Shown: positions 1 to 6,240, numbered from the stretch's first letter. The stretch: 6,413 nucleotides of DNA from an uncultured Burkholderiales bacterium (GCA_937872165.1 CALMOR010000009.1:1-6413); one strand, 5' to 3'. Numbers and translations are program-made. Notes: generated by a model not told the origin, from the sequence alone.

Positions 1-11
1 GCACGGGCGGG

Positions 12-17
12 ATTTTA
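12..17 (-). promoter_or_regulatory. Possible -10 element downstream of ftsZ
   Basis: On the minus strand these six bases read TAAAAT, a fair match to the sigma-70 -10 consensus, in an otherwise very GC-rich stretch. It lies about 105 nt past the ftsZ stop and points the same way as ftsZ. It could serve the next gene, which lies outside the window; lpxC often follows ftsZ in related bacteria, but nothing here shows it. I find no convincing -35 hexamer at 16-18 nt, so this is a weak call based on one hexamer. Confidence 0.2.
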
Positions 18-69
18 CGCGCGGCCCCGTCGAGCCGACCCGCGGCGTCGACGTCGGGCAACGATTGGT

Positions 70-113
70 GACGGACGACACGTCCTCGTTTCATCGAAGT
101 CCCGTCGTCCGTC
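70..113 (-). terminator. Inverted repeat just after ftsZ, possible terminator or 3' mRNA hairpin
   Basis: Positions 70-79 (GACGGACGAC) and 104-113 (GTCGTCCGTC) are perfect 10-bp inverted repeats separated by 24 nt. The stem begins 8 nt after the ftsZ stop codon. The transcript could therefore form a GC-rich stem at the 3' end of ftsZ. No U-tract follows it in the direction of transcription, and the loop is long, so it is not a canonical Rho-independent terminator. It may instead stabilise the mRNA or assist Rho-dependent termination. Confidence 0.35.
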
Positions 114-121
114 GCCGCGCG

Positions 122-1324
122 TCAGTCCGCCTGCTTGCGCAGGAAGGCAGGGATCTCGAGGCGATCCATGCCGCTCTCCTCCAGCGCCGTGACGCGGGCG
201 GCCGCATGCTCGCGCGTGCGCCACACGGCCGGCTGGTCGTACTGCTCGTAGCCGCCGTTGGCGACCGCCGCTACCGGCGAGCCGATCGCCGACGCGAAGC
301 CGTTGTCGGTGCCGGTCTTCAGCAGATGCTGCACACCGGGCTGCGACGACTGGACCAGCTGCGGCCGCTGCTTGGTGCGGCCGAGGCCGGTCGCGACGAC
401 GGTCACGCGCAGGTTGTCGCCCATCGTGTCGTCGTAGACGGCTCCCATGATCACCGTCGCGTCCTCGGCCGCGAACGCGCTGATGGTCTCCATCACCGTG
501 CGCGTCTCGCGCAGCTTCAACGTGCGGCTCGCGGTGATGTTGACCAGGACGCCGCGGGCGCCGGACAGGTCGACGCCTTCGAGCAGCGGGCTCGTGACGG
601 CCTGCTCGGCCGCGAGCCGCGCGCGGTCGATGCCGGATGCCATGGCCGTACCCATCATCGCCTTGCCCTGTTCGCTCATCACCGTCTTCACGTCCTCGAA
701 GTCGACGTTGATGAGGCCGTCCACCTTGATGATCTCGGCGATGCCCGCGACCGCGTTGTGCAGCACGTCGTCGGCGCACTTGAAGCACGCGTCCATCTCG
801 GCGTCCTCGCCCATCACCTCCTCGAGCTTCTCGTTCAGCACGACGATCAGCGAGTCGACGTGCGACGCGAGCGTGTCGAGGCCTTCCTCGGCCGTGCGCA
901 TCTTGCGGCTGCCCTCGAAGCCGAACGGCTTCGACACGACGCCCACGGTCAGGATGCCGAGCTCCTTGGCGACCTGCGCCACGATCGGTGCCGCGCCGGT
1001 GCCGGTGCCTCCGCCCATGCCAGCGGTGATGAACACCATGTTGGCGTCTCGCAGCGACTCGGCGATGCGCTCGCGCGCCTCCTCGGCGGCGGCCTTCCCG
1101 TTCTCGGGCTTGGCACCGGCGCCGAGGCCGCTCTTGCCGAGCTGGATCACGCACTCGGCCTTCGAGCGCGCGAGCGCCTGCGCATCGGTGTTCGCACAGA
1201 TGAAGTCCACGCCCTGGACTCCGCGGTTGATCATGTGCTGGACGGCATTGCCGCCCGCACCGCCGACACCGATCACCTTGATCACCGCACCTTGCGCTTC
1301 GTTATCGAGCATTTCAAACGTCAT
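122..1324 (-). CDS. ftsZ: Cell division protein FtsZ (tubulin-like GTPase)
   Basis: FtsZ is the cytoplasmic GTPase that polymerises at mid-cell into the Z-ring and recruits the divisome. The 400-residue product has the glycine-rich nucleotide loop GVGGAGGNAV at 19-28, the tubulin signature GGGTGTG at 104-110, and the synergy (T7) loop NVDFEDVKTVM at 206-216 with the catalytic Asp pair D208 and D211. A low-complexity linker runs from about 318 to 384. The C-terminal peptide DRLEIPAFLRKQAD (387-400) is the site that binds FtsA and other partners. Length is close to that of other proteobacterial FtsZ proteins (E. coli 383). The start is fixed by the conserved N-terminus and a strong GGAGG 5 nt upstream. 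It is the last dcw gene in the window and is separated from ftsA by 152 nt, which leaves room for independent control. All key residues are intact. Confidence 0.98.
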   Translation of the reverse strand: MTFEMLDNEAQGAVIKVIGVGGAGGNAVQHMINRGVQGVDFICANTDAQALARSKAECVIQLGKSGLGAGAKPENGKAAAEEARERIAESLRDANMVFITAGMGGGTGTGAAPIVAQVAKELGILTVGVVSKPFGFEGSRKMRTAEEGLDTLASHVDSLIVVLNEKLEEVMGEDAEMDACFKCADDVLHNAVAGIAEIIKVDGLINVDFEDVKTVMSEQGKAMMGTAMASGIDRARLAAEQAVTSPLLEGVDLSGARGVLVNITASRTLKLRETRTVMETISAFAAEDATVIMGAVYDDTMGDNLRVTVVATGLGRTKQRPQLVQSSQPGVQHLLKTGTDNGFASAIGSPVAAVANGGYEQYDQPAVWRTREHAAARVTALEESGMDRLEIPAFLRKQAD

Positions 1325-1476
1325 GACAACCTCCAGGGATCAACTCAGAACATGAAGACGATTCAGGAACCAGGACTTGGGATTCGGCGCGCGGCCGTAT
1401 CCGAATTCCTTGTTCCTTTCCGTTGCTGCGACTGCTGTTGCGACTGCCGTGCCACCATTGCATTGACTGCGACCAC
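1325..1476 (-). other. ftsA-ftsZ intergenic spacer
   Basis: This is the only gap of more than 150 nt between genes in the window. It holds an imperfect tandem repeat in which TGCGACTGC (plus strand) occurs at 1427-1435 and 1439-1447, 12 nt apart. Next to it is a stretch of lower G+C (about 1400-1420) that reads as purine-rich on the minus strand (AAGGAACAAGGAATTC). A spacer here is a natural place for an ftsZ promoter, but I find no pair of good -35 and -10 hexamers on the minus strand. No ORF or RNA gene is apparent. Confidence 0.5.
1330..1334 (-). promoter_or_regulatory. Strong Shine-Dalgarno of ftsZ
   Basis: The minus strand reads GGAGG with a 5-nt spacer (TTGTC) before the ftsZ ATG. It is the best ribosome binding site seen in the window. 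This fits FtsZ being needed in larger amounts than FtsA or FtsQ, whose starts have weaker sites embedded in or next to upstream genes. Confidence 0.8.
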
Positions 1477-2709
1477 TCAGAAATTTCCGACGAACCATTC
1501 GCGCATCCGTTGGAAGATGTCCTTCACGCCACCCCGCGTCGACGCGACCCGCCGCCCCCTGAGGCGCTGCACGCGGGCCTCCTGCAGCAGGCCCATCGCC
1601 GTCGAGAAGCGCGGGCTCTTGACGACGTCCGACAGGTTGCCGACGTAGTCGGGCACGCCGAGGCGCACCGGCTTCAGGAAGATGTCCTCGCCGAGTTCGA
1701 CCATGCCGTCCATCAACGCTGTGCCGCCGGTCAGGACCACGCCCGACGACAGCAGCTCTTCGTAGCCCGACTCGCGCACGACCTGCTGCACGAGCGAGAA
1801 CAGCTCCTCGACGCGCGGCTCGATCACCGCGGCCAGAGCCTGGCGACTCAACATGCGCGGTCCGCGCTCGCCGATCCCGGGCACCTCGATCATGTCGTCC
1901 GCGTTGGCGAGCACCTGCTTGGCCGTGCCGTGCGAGACCTTGATGTCCTCGGCATCCGCGGTCGGCGTGCGCAGCGCCATCGCGATGTCGTTGGTGATCT
2001 GGTCGCCCGCGATCGGGATCACCGCCGTATGGCGGATCGCGCCGCCGGTGAAGATCGCGATGTCGGTGGTGCCGCCGCCGACGTCGACCAGCACGACCCC
2101 GAGCTCCTTCTCGTCGTCGGTCAGCACCGCGAGGCTCGACGCGAGCGGCTGCAGGATCAGGTCCTGCACCTCGAGCCCGCAGCGCCGCACGCACTTGACG
2201 ATGTTCTGCGCCGCGCTGACCGCGCCGGTCACGATGTGGACCTTGACCTCGAGCCGCATGCCGCTCATGCCGAGCGGCTCTCGCACGTCTTCCTGTCCGT
2301 CGACGATGAACTCCTGGGTCAGCACGTGCAGCATCTGCTGGTCGCCCGGGATGCTCACGGCCTTCGCGGTCTCGACGACGCGGGCCACGTCCATGGCCGT
2401 GACCTCCTTGTCCTTGATCGCGACCATCCCGCTCGAATTGAAGCTCTTGATGTGGCTGCCGGCGATGCCCGTGTAGACGTCGCGGATCTTGCAGTCGGCC
2501 ATCAGCTCGGCCTCTTCCAGCGCGCGCTGGATCGAGGCCACCGTGGTCTCGATGTTGACCACCACCCCCTTCTTCAGTCCCTTCGACTCGTGCTGTCCCA
2601 TGCCGATGACGTCGAAGCGCCCATCGGCCTGCAGCTCGGCCACGACCGCCACGACCTTCGACGTGCCGATGTCGAGGCCGACGATCAGGTCCTTGGTGTC
2701 CTTCGTCAC
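1477..2709 (-). CDS. ftsA: Cell division protein FtsA (actin-like Z-ring membrane anchor)
   Basis: FtsA is an actin/Hsp70-superfamily ATPase on the inner face of the cytoplasmic membrane. It tethers FtsZ polymers and recruits later division proteins. From the GTG at 2709 the product is 410 residues (E. coli 420). Visible motifs are phosphate-1 DIGTSK (13-18), the FtsA-specific 1C subdomain (about 84-166), phosphate-2 DVGGGTTD (209-216) and the adenosine motif VVLTGGTALMDG (324-335). The C-terminal amphipathic membrane helix contains IFQRMREWF (398-406). The frame stays open upstream to 2853, but that extension is low-complexity Arg/Asp/Gln sequence lying inside ftsQ and has no in-frame ATG near the domain. 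VTKDTKDLIVG aligns with the usual family N-terminus, so GTG is the likely start. Its Shine-Dalgarno is weak (GGGGA, 7 nt upstream). ftsQ ends 40 nt earlier and a 15-codon mini-ORF bridges that gap. Confidence 0.96.
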   Translation of the reverse strand: MTKDTKDLIVGLDIGTSKVVAVVAELQADGRFDVIGMGQHESKGLKKGVVVNIETTVASIQRALEEAELMADCKIRDVYTGIAGSHIKSFNSSGMVAIKDKEVTAMDVARVVETAKAVSIPGDQQMLHVLTQEFIVDGQEDVREPLGMSGMRLEVKVHIVTGAVSAAQNIVKCVRRCGLEVQDLILQPLASSLAVLTDDEKELGVVLVDVGGGTTDIAIFTGGAIRHTAVIPIAGDQITNDIAMALRTPTADAEDIKVSHGTAKQVLANADDMIEVPGIGERGPRMLSRQALAAVIEPRVEELFSLVQQVVRESGYEELLSSGVVLTGGTALMDGMVELGEDIFLKPVRLGVPDYVGNLSDVVKSPRFSTAMGLLQEARVQRLRGRRVASTRGGVKDIFQRMREWFVGNF

Positions 2710-2753
2710 GGCGCCGTCCCCGTCGCCGTCGTTCCCCTGCTGCTGTCGCTCAT
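2706..2753 (-). CDS. 15-codon mini-ORF bridging ftsQ and ftsA
   Basis: An ATG at 2753-2751 overlaps the ftsQ stop (ATGA). It opens a 15-residue frame, MSDSSRGTTATGTAP, whose TGA (2708-2706) overlaps the ftsA GTG (GTGA). A modest GAAGG-type site lies about 7 nt upstream of the ATG. Ribosomes finishing ftsQ could restart here, terminate on top of the ftsA start and restart again; that is inference from geometry. The peptide is unlikely to have its own function. It could equally be a chance frame in a short gap. Confidence 0.3.
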   Translation of the reverse strand: MSDSSRGTTATGTAP

Positions 2754-3655
2754 CGCGTCGCCTTCGCTTCGTTGTTGACGGGTCTCGTCTTCGGTGGCGC
2801 CGGGCTCTTCGCGGCCGGCTTTCGATCGGGAACGGCGCGTGCGGCAGCGGCACGCGCGGGCTCGGCGAGGCGCAGTCCCTCGGCCCGGAGCGCGAAGCCG
2901 TTCGGGTAGCGCAGGTCGACGAGCGTCGGCTTCGGCCACAGCGCGACGAGCTCGGACCATGCGTTCATCATCCTGAGCACGCGCTCGGGCACCGTGTTGC
3001 CGTCGCGTTCGCGGCCGAGGTCGACGGTCAGTCCGTTCGCGGTGCCGTTGCGGAAGTGGACCGTCCACGCATAGCGCGGCGACAGCGTCACCTCGTCGGG
3101 CACGAGCGAGAGCCTCGCGAACCAACTGCGGAAGTCGACGTAGCGCGAAGCCACGTCGCGCTCGCTGCCGTCGGGACCGGCGAGCTCGGGCAGGCGCTTC
3201 GCGTCGTCCTCGACATCGGCCTCGGCCTCGGCGGGGTTCGCGGTGAAGAGCTCGCCGAAGGTGTTGACGAGCCGTCCGTCGTCCCAGCTCGCGAGGACGC
3301 GATGCTCCTCGATGAGCACCACGAGCCGGTTCGGCCATTCCCGCCGCACCTGCGCACGCCGGACCCACGCGACGCTCTCGAGCGCGCGTCGGACCGCCTC
3401 GAGATCGATCGTGAAGAAGTTGCCCGAGGTCGTCGCGAGGATGCCCGGGATCGCCTGCGCGCGGATGGTCGCGGCGTTGACGTGACGGAACGCGCCGTTG
3501 CCGTCGGCGACCGCCATCGGCTCGATGCGGATCGACCTCAGCAGGAACATCGGACGACGCGATGCCCACGCGGCGGCGCCGACCGCGAACGCGGCGACCG
3601 CGACGATCGCCACGACGAGGGCGATCAGGTTGAGGACGCGCGGGCTATCCCACAT
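2750..3655 (-). CDS. ftsQ: Cell division protein FtsQ (bitopic divisome scaffold)
   Basis: FtsQ is a single-pass inner-membrane protein that links early cytoplasmic divisome proteins to FtsB, FtsL and the septal synthase. The 301-residue product has a very short cytoplasmic N-terminus, one transmembrane helix (about 8-30), a POTRA domain (about 38-116, ending in WPNRLVVLIEEH) and the FtsQ/DivIB beta domain (about 118-257). That domain closes with VDLRYPNGFALR, which resembles the conserved LDLRY motif. The tail (264-301) is rich in Ala, Pro and Lys and is probably disordered. The frame is open to an ATG at 3700. The ATG at 3655 is preferred because it has GAGGA 8 nt upstream, gives only an 11-nt overlap with ddlB, and matches the 'MWD' start I recall for betaproteobacterial FtsQ. 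Confidence 0.93.
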   Translation of the reverse strand: MWDSPRVLNLIALVVAIVAVAAFAVGAAAWASRRPMFLLRSIRIEPMAVADGNGAFRHVNAATIRAQAIPGILATTSGNFFTIDLEAVRRALESVAWVRRAQVRREWPNRLVVLIEEHRVLASWDDGRLVNTFGELFTANPAEAEADVEDDAKRLPELAGPDGSERDVASRYVDFRSWFARLSLVPDEVTLSPRYAWTVHFRNGTANGLTVDLGRERDGNTVPERVLRMMNAWSELVALWPKPTLVDLRYPNGFALRAEGLRLAEPARAAAARAVPDRKPAAKSPAPPKTRPVNNEAKATR

Positions 3656-4688
3656 CGTCTTCGTCCTCGGTGTCGGCGTCGGCCTGGGCGAGCGTCGCAT
3701 CGGCGAGCTTCGCGCGTCGCGTCTTGACGCGGGCGCTGCCCAGCACCTCGACGCAGAGGTCCTCGTAGCCGAGGCCGACGGCGCGCGCGGCCATCGGCAC
3801 GAGCGAATGCCCGGTCATGCCGGGCGAGGTGTTGACCTCCAGAAGGAAGGGCTCGTCGTCCGCCTGCCGCAGCATGAAGTCGACGCGGCCCCAGCCTTCG
3901 CATCCGATCGCGTCGAAGGCCTCGAGCGCGAGCTGCTGGATGCGGCGCGTCAGCGGCTCGTCGATCGGCGCCGGACAGAGATAGCGCGTGTCGTCGGTGA
4001 AGTACTTGTTGCGGTAGTCGTAGTTGCCGCCGGGCGCGACGATCTCGATGATCGGCAACGCCTCGGCCCGGCCGCCCGCGCGCTGCAGGATCGAGACCGT
4101 CAGCTCGCGGCCCGCGACGAACTCCTCGGCCAGCACGATCTCGTCGAAGCGCGCCGCGAGCTCGAAGGCCTCGCCCATCTGCGAATAGCCGGACACCTTC
4201 GAGATGCCGATGGTCGAGCCCTCGTGCGGCGGCTTGACGATCAGCGGCAGCCCGAGGCGATCGGGCACCTGACGCAGGTCGCTGTCGGCGTCGAGCACCG
4301 CATAGCGCGGCGTCGGCAGCCGCAGGCTTTCCCAGATGCGCTTCGTGAAGATCTTGTCCATCGCGATCGACGAGGCCAGCACGCCGCTGCCGGTATACGG
4401 GATGCCGAGCAGTTCGAGCGCACCCTGGATCGAGCCGTCCTCGCCGAAGCGTCCGTGCAGCGCGATGAAGACGCGATCGAAGCGCTGGTCGGCGAGCTCG
4501 CCGCGCGCGCGCTGGCCCGGGTCGCACGGATGCGCGTCGACGCCTCGCGCCCTCCACGCGGGCAGCACGCCGTTGCCCGACATCAGCGAGATGTCGCGCT
4601 CGGCCGAGAGTCCGCCGAGCAGCACGCCGACCTTGCCGAACGATCGGGTGGCCGGCTGCGTCGCAGGTTGCGTCGTCGCGTCGGTCAT
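3645..4688 (-). CDS. ddlB: D-alanine--D-alanine ligase (Ddl B type)
   Basis: This cytoplasmic ATP-grasp enzyme joins two D-Ala molecules with ATP to make the dipeptide that MurF adds to the peptidoglycan precursor. The 347-residue product has the N-terminal signature LLGGLSAERD with the substrate Glu at 30, HGRFGEDG at 78-85, the ATP-grasp lysine in LIVKPPHEGSTIG (149-161), and NYDYRNKY at 222-229 with tyrosines typical of D-Ala rather than D-lactate ligases. The catalytic and Mg2+ residues are R268, D270, E284 and N286 in GRVDF and LEVNTSPGMT. The ATG overlaps the murC stop (ATGA), with GGAG 8 nt upstream. It is longer than E. coli DdlB (306 residues) because of a Thr/Gln/Pro/Ala-rich leader (about 1-17) and a C-terminal tail (about 319-347) that is first basic, then acidic (ADADTEDEDDVG). 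Confidence 0.96.
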   Translation of the reverse strand: MTDATTQPATQPATRSFGKVGVLLGGLSAERDISLMSGNGVLPAWRARGVDAHPCDPGQRARGELADQRFDRVFIALHGRFGEDGSIQGALELLGIPYTGSGVLASSIAMDKIFTKRIWESLRLPTPRYAVLDADSDLRQVPDRLGLPLIVKPPHEGSTIGISKVSGYSQMGEAFELAARFDEIVLAEEFVAGRELTVSILQRAGGRAEALPIIEIVAPGGNYDYRNKYFTDDTRYLCPAPIDEPLTRRIQQLALEAFDAIGCEGWGRVDFMLRQADDEPFLLEVNTSPGMTGHSLVPMAARAVGLGYEDLCVEVLGSARVKTRRAKLADATLAQADADTEDEDDVG

Positions 4689-6085
4689 CGCGTCTTCTCC
4701 AGCAGCCGGCCGGGGACGCCGCCGATCGAGCCCGCACCCATCGTGATCACGACGTCGCCGTCGCGGACCACGCCGAGGATCGCGTCCGGCATCTGTTCGA
4801 CGTCGTCGACGAAGAGCGGCTCGACCCGACCCGTCACGCGGACCGCGCGGGCGAGCGAGCGGCCGTCGGCCGCGACGATCGGCGCCTCGCCGGCCGCGTA
4901 GACCTCGCCCAGCACGATCGCATCGGCCGACGACAGCACCCGCACGAAGTCCTCGAACAGGTCGCGCGTGCGCGTGTAGCGATGCGGCTGGAACGCGAGC
5001 ACGACGCGACGGCCGGGGAAGGCGCCGCGCGACGCGTCGAGCGTCGCCGCCATCTCGACCGGGTGATGGCCGTAGTCGTCGATCAGCGTGAACGAGCCGT
5101 CGCCCGACGGCACCGGCACGTCCCCGAGCCGCTGGAAGCGCCGGCCCACGCCGGTGAAGTGCGCGAGCGCTTCGCGGATCGCCTCGTCGTCGACGTTGAG
5201 CTCGGTCGCGACGGCGATGGCCGCGAGCGCGTTCTGCACGTTGTGCAGTCCCGGCAGGTTCAGCGTGACGTCGAGCGGCGCCAGCGTCACGCCGTTCTGG
5301 CGCGTCACCGTGAAGCGCATGCGGCCGCCCTCGGGACGCACGTCGTGGGCGCGGACCTGCGCGTCCCCATGGAGACCGTAGGTCGTCAGCGGCTTCGAGA
5401 TGAACGGCATGATGTCGCGCACGTTGCGATCGTCGAGACAGACCACGGCCGTGCCGTAGAACGGCAGGCGCTGCGTGAACTCGATGAAGGCCTGCTTCAG
5501 GCGCGCGAAGTCGTGGCCGTAGGTCTCCATGTGATCGGCGTCGATGTTGGTGATCACCGCCATCACCGGCAGCAGGTTGAGGAACGACGCGTCGGACTCG
5601 TCGGCCTCGACGACGATGTAGTCGCCCTGCCCGAGGCGCGCGTTGGCGCCCGCGCTGTTGAGCCGCCCGCCGATCACGAAGGTCGGGTCGAGGCCGGCCT
5701 GCGCCAGCACCGACGCGACGAGACTCGTGGTCGTGGTCTTGCCGTGGGCGCCCGCGATCGCGATGCCGCGCTTGAGACGCATCAGCTCGCTCAGCATCAC
5801 GGCGCGCGGCACGACCGGGATGCGGCGCGCGCGCGCCTCGATCACCTCGGGGTTGTCGATCCTGACCGCGCTCGACACGACGATCGCATCGGCGTTCGCG
5901 ACGTGGGCCGCGTCGTGGCCCTTCTTCACGTCGGCCCCGAACCGCACGAGCCGCTGGGTGGCCGCGTTGCTCGACGTGTCGGAGCCGGTGATCGTGTAGC
6001 CGAGGTTGAGCAGCACCTCGGCGATGCCGCTCATCCCCGAGCCGCCGATGCCGACGAAGTGGATCGACTTGATCTTGTGCTTCAT
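4685..6085 (-). CDS. murC: UDP-N-acetylmuramate--L-alanine ligase MurC
   Basis: MurC is the first of the four Mur ligases. In the cytoplasm it couples ATP hydrolysis to adding L-Ala to UDP-MurNAc. From the ATG at 6085 the product is 466 residues (E. coli 491). Domain 1 has the UDP-binding Rossmann loop GIGGSGMSG (12-20). Domain 2 has the P-loop AGAHGKTTTT (111-120), the metal-binding Glu in VVEADESD (158-165), NIDADHMETYG (180-190) and HNVQNALAA (281-289). Domain 3 has DDYGHHP (336-342), QPHRYTRT (366-373) and EVYAAGE (394-400). The frame is open to 6280, with an in-frame ATG at 6148. The start at 6085 is preferred because MKHKIKSIHFVGIGGSG matches the usual family N-terminus. The Shine-Dalgarno here is poor, so re-initiation from the overlapping upstream ORF is plausible. 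Confidence 0.96.
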   Translation of the reverse strand: MKHKIKSIHFVGIGGSGMSGIAEVLLNLGYTITGSDTSSNAATQRLVRFGADVKKGHDAAHVANADAIVVSSAVRIDNPEVIEARARRIPVVPRAVMLSELMRLKRGIAIAGAHGKTTTTSLVASVLAQAGLDPTFVIGGRLNSAGANARLGQGDYIVVEADESDASFLNLLPVMAVITNIDADHMETYGHDFARLKQAFIEFTQRLPFYGTAVVCLDDRNVRDIMPFISKPLTTYGLHGDAQVRAHDVRPEGGRMRFTVTRQNGVTLAPLDVTLNLPGLHNVQNALAAIAVATELNVDDEAIREALAHFTGVGRRFQRLGDVPVPSGDGSFTLIDDYGHHPVEMAATLDASRGAFPGRRVVLAFQPHRYTRTRDLFEDFVRVLSSADAIVLGEVYAAGEAPIVAADGRSLARAVRVTGRVEPLFVDDVEQMPDAILGVVRDGDVVITMGAGSIGGVPGRLLEKTR

Positions 6086-6096
6086 CGCCGTTCCGC
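6050..6096 (-). repeat. murC-proximal copy of a duplicated start segment
   Basis: This segment covers the first 12 codons of murC and a few bases upstream. Positions 6050-6085 match 6190-6225 at 32 of 36 bases with an offset of exactly 140 nt. All four differences are transitions: A here and G in the other copy, on the coding strand. Similarity continues more loosely upstream of the start codon (TTCCGC in both, plus strand) after small indels. Confidence 0.75.
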
Positions 6097-6225
6097 CCGC
6101 GCGCCCGATCCAGCCTTCGGTCCCGGCATCGGCGTCGATGCTGCGCATCGCCCCGCAGGCAAACGATGCGGACGCGGCGCGTCCGGTCGGCCGACGAAGC
6201 GGATCGACTCGATCTCGTGCTTCAC
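6082..6225 (-). pseudogene. Degenerate second copy of the murC 5' end, read as a 47-codon ORF
   Basis: Starting from a GTG that overlaps the murG stop (GTGA), this frame begins VKHEIESIRFVG. That is 8 of 12 identical to the MurC N-terminus MKHKIKSIHFVG. It then loses the glycine-rich nucleotide loop and runs through unrelated Arg/Pro/Ala/Gly-rich sequence to a TGA that overlaps the real murC ATG (ATGA). A good AAGGA lies 6 nt upstream of the GTG, better than the site before murC itself. The simplest reading is a remnant of a small tandem duplication of the murC start. It may still be translated as a leader that delivers ribosomes to murC. It has no recognisable function as a protein. Confidence 0.55.
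6126..6169. repeat. Four alternating complementary hexamers in the murG-murC spacer
   Basis: GCATCG at 6126-6131, CGATGC at 6136-6141, GCATCG at 6145-6150 and CGATGC at 6164-6169 alternate, so each can pair with its neighbour. Loops are 4, 3 and 13 nt. Pairing of the first with the second excludes pairing of the second with the third, so the mRNA could switch between short hairpins ahead of murC. CGATGC also occurs elsewhere nearby (for example 6022-6027), as expected in GC-rich DNA, so chance is possible. Confidence 0.35.
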
Positions 6226-6240
6226 GCCGTGTCCTTCCGC
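6190..6240 (-). repeat. murG-proximal copy of a duplicated start segment
   Basis: This is the partner of the repeat at 6050-6096. It carries the murG stop, a GTG in place of the murC ATG, and codons matching the start of murC. It keeps the close gene junction expected in this cluster, with the stop and start overlapping as GTGA. This suggests the original murG-murC junction sat here before the downstream copy became the functional murC start. Confidence 0.7.

Noticed and set aside
15..1154. Minus-strand Arg-rich frame overlapping ftsZ, with similar ones at 1340-2194, 2706-3569 and 3625-4737
   Set aside because: They are out-of-frame readings of ftsZ, ftsA, ftsQ and ddlB. The only parts of interest are the short ends, such as the mini-ORF at 2753-2706.
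65..1648. Long plus-strand ORF (527 codons) opposite ftsZ, and similar plus-strand frames at 447-1355, 1423-2778, 2489-3727, 3498-4901 and 4982-6337
   Set aside because: These are antisense frames kept open by high G+C. Their translations are Arg/His/Asp/Ala-rich low-complexity sequence without domains, and they lie opposite well-supported dcw genes.
2706..2753. That the mini-ORF is really the FtsA N-terminus split by a one-base sequencing error
   Set aside because: Adding one base would fuse MSDSSRGTTATGTA to FtsA, but the GTG already sits where the family normally starts, so no extension is needed. Reads over the G runs near 2718-2721 and 2734-2737 would settle it.
2707..2853. An N-terminal extension of FtsA from the ATG at 2853
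   Set aside because: The extra 48 residues are low-complexity sequence inside ftsQ. The family N-terminus aligns with VTKDTKDLIVG at the GTG at 2709.
3653..3700. Longer FtsQ starting at the ATG at 3700
   Set aside because: It would overlap ddlB by 56 nt. The ATG at 3655 has GAGGA at good spacing and the expected MWD start.
4643..4680. Imperfect 12-bp tandem repeat in the DdlB leader (QPAT repeated)
   Set aside because: It is too short and imperfect to call a repeat element; it is ordinary low-complexity coding sequence at a protein terminus.
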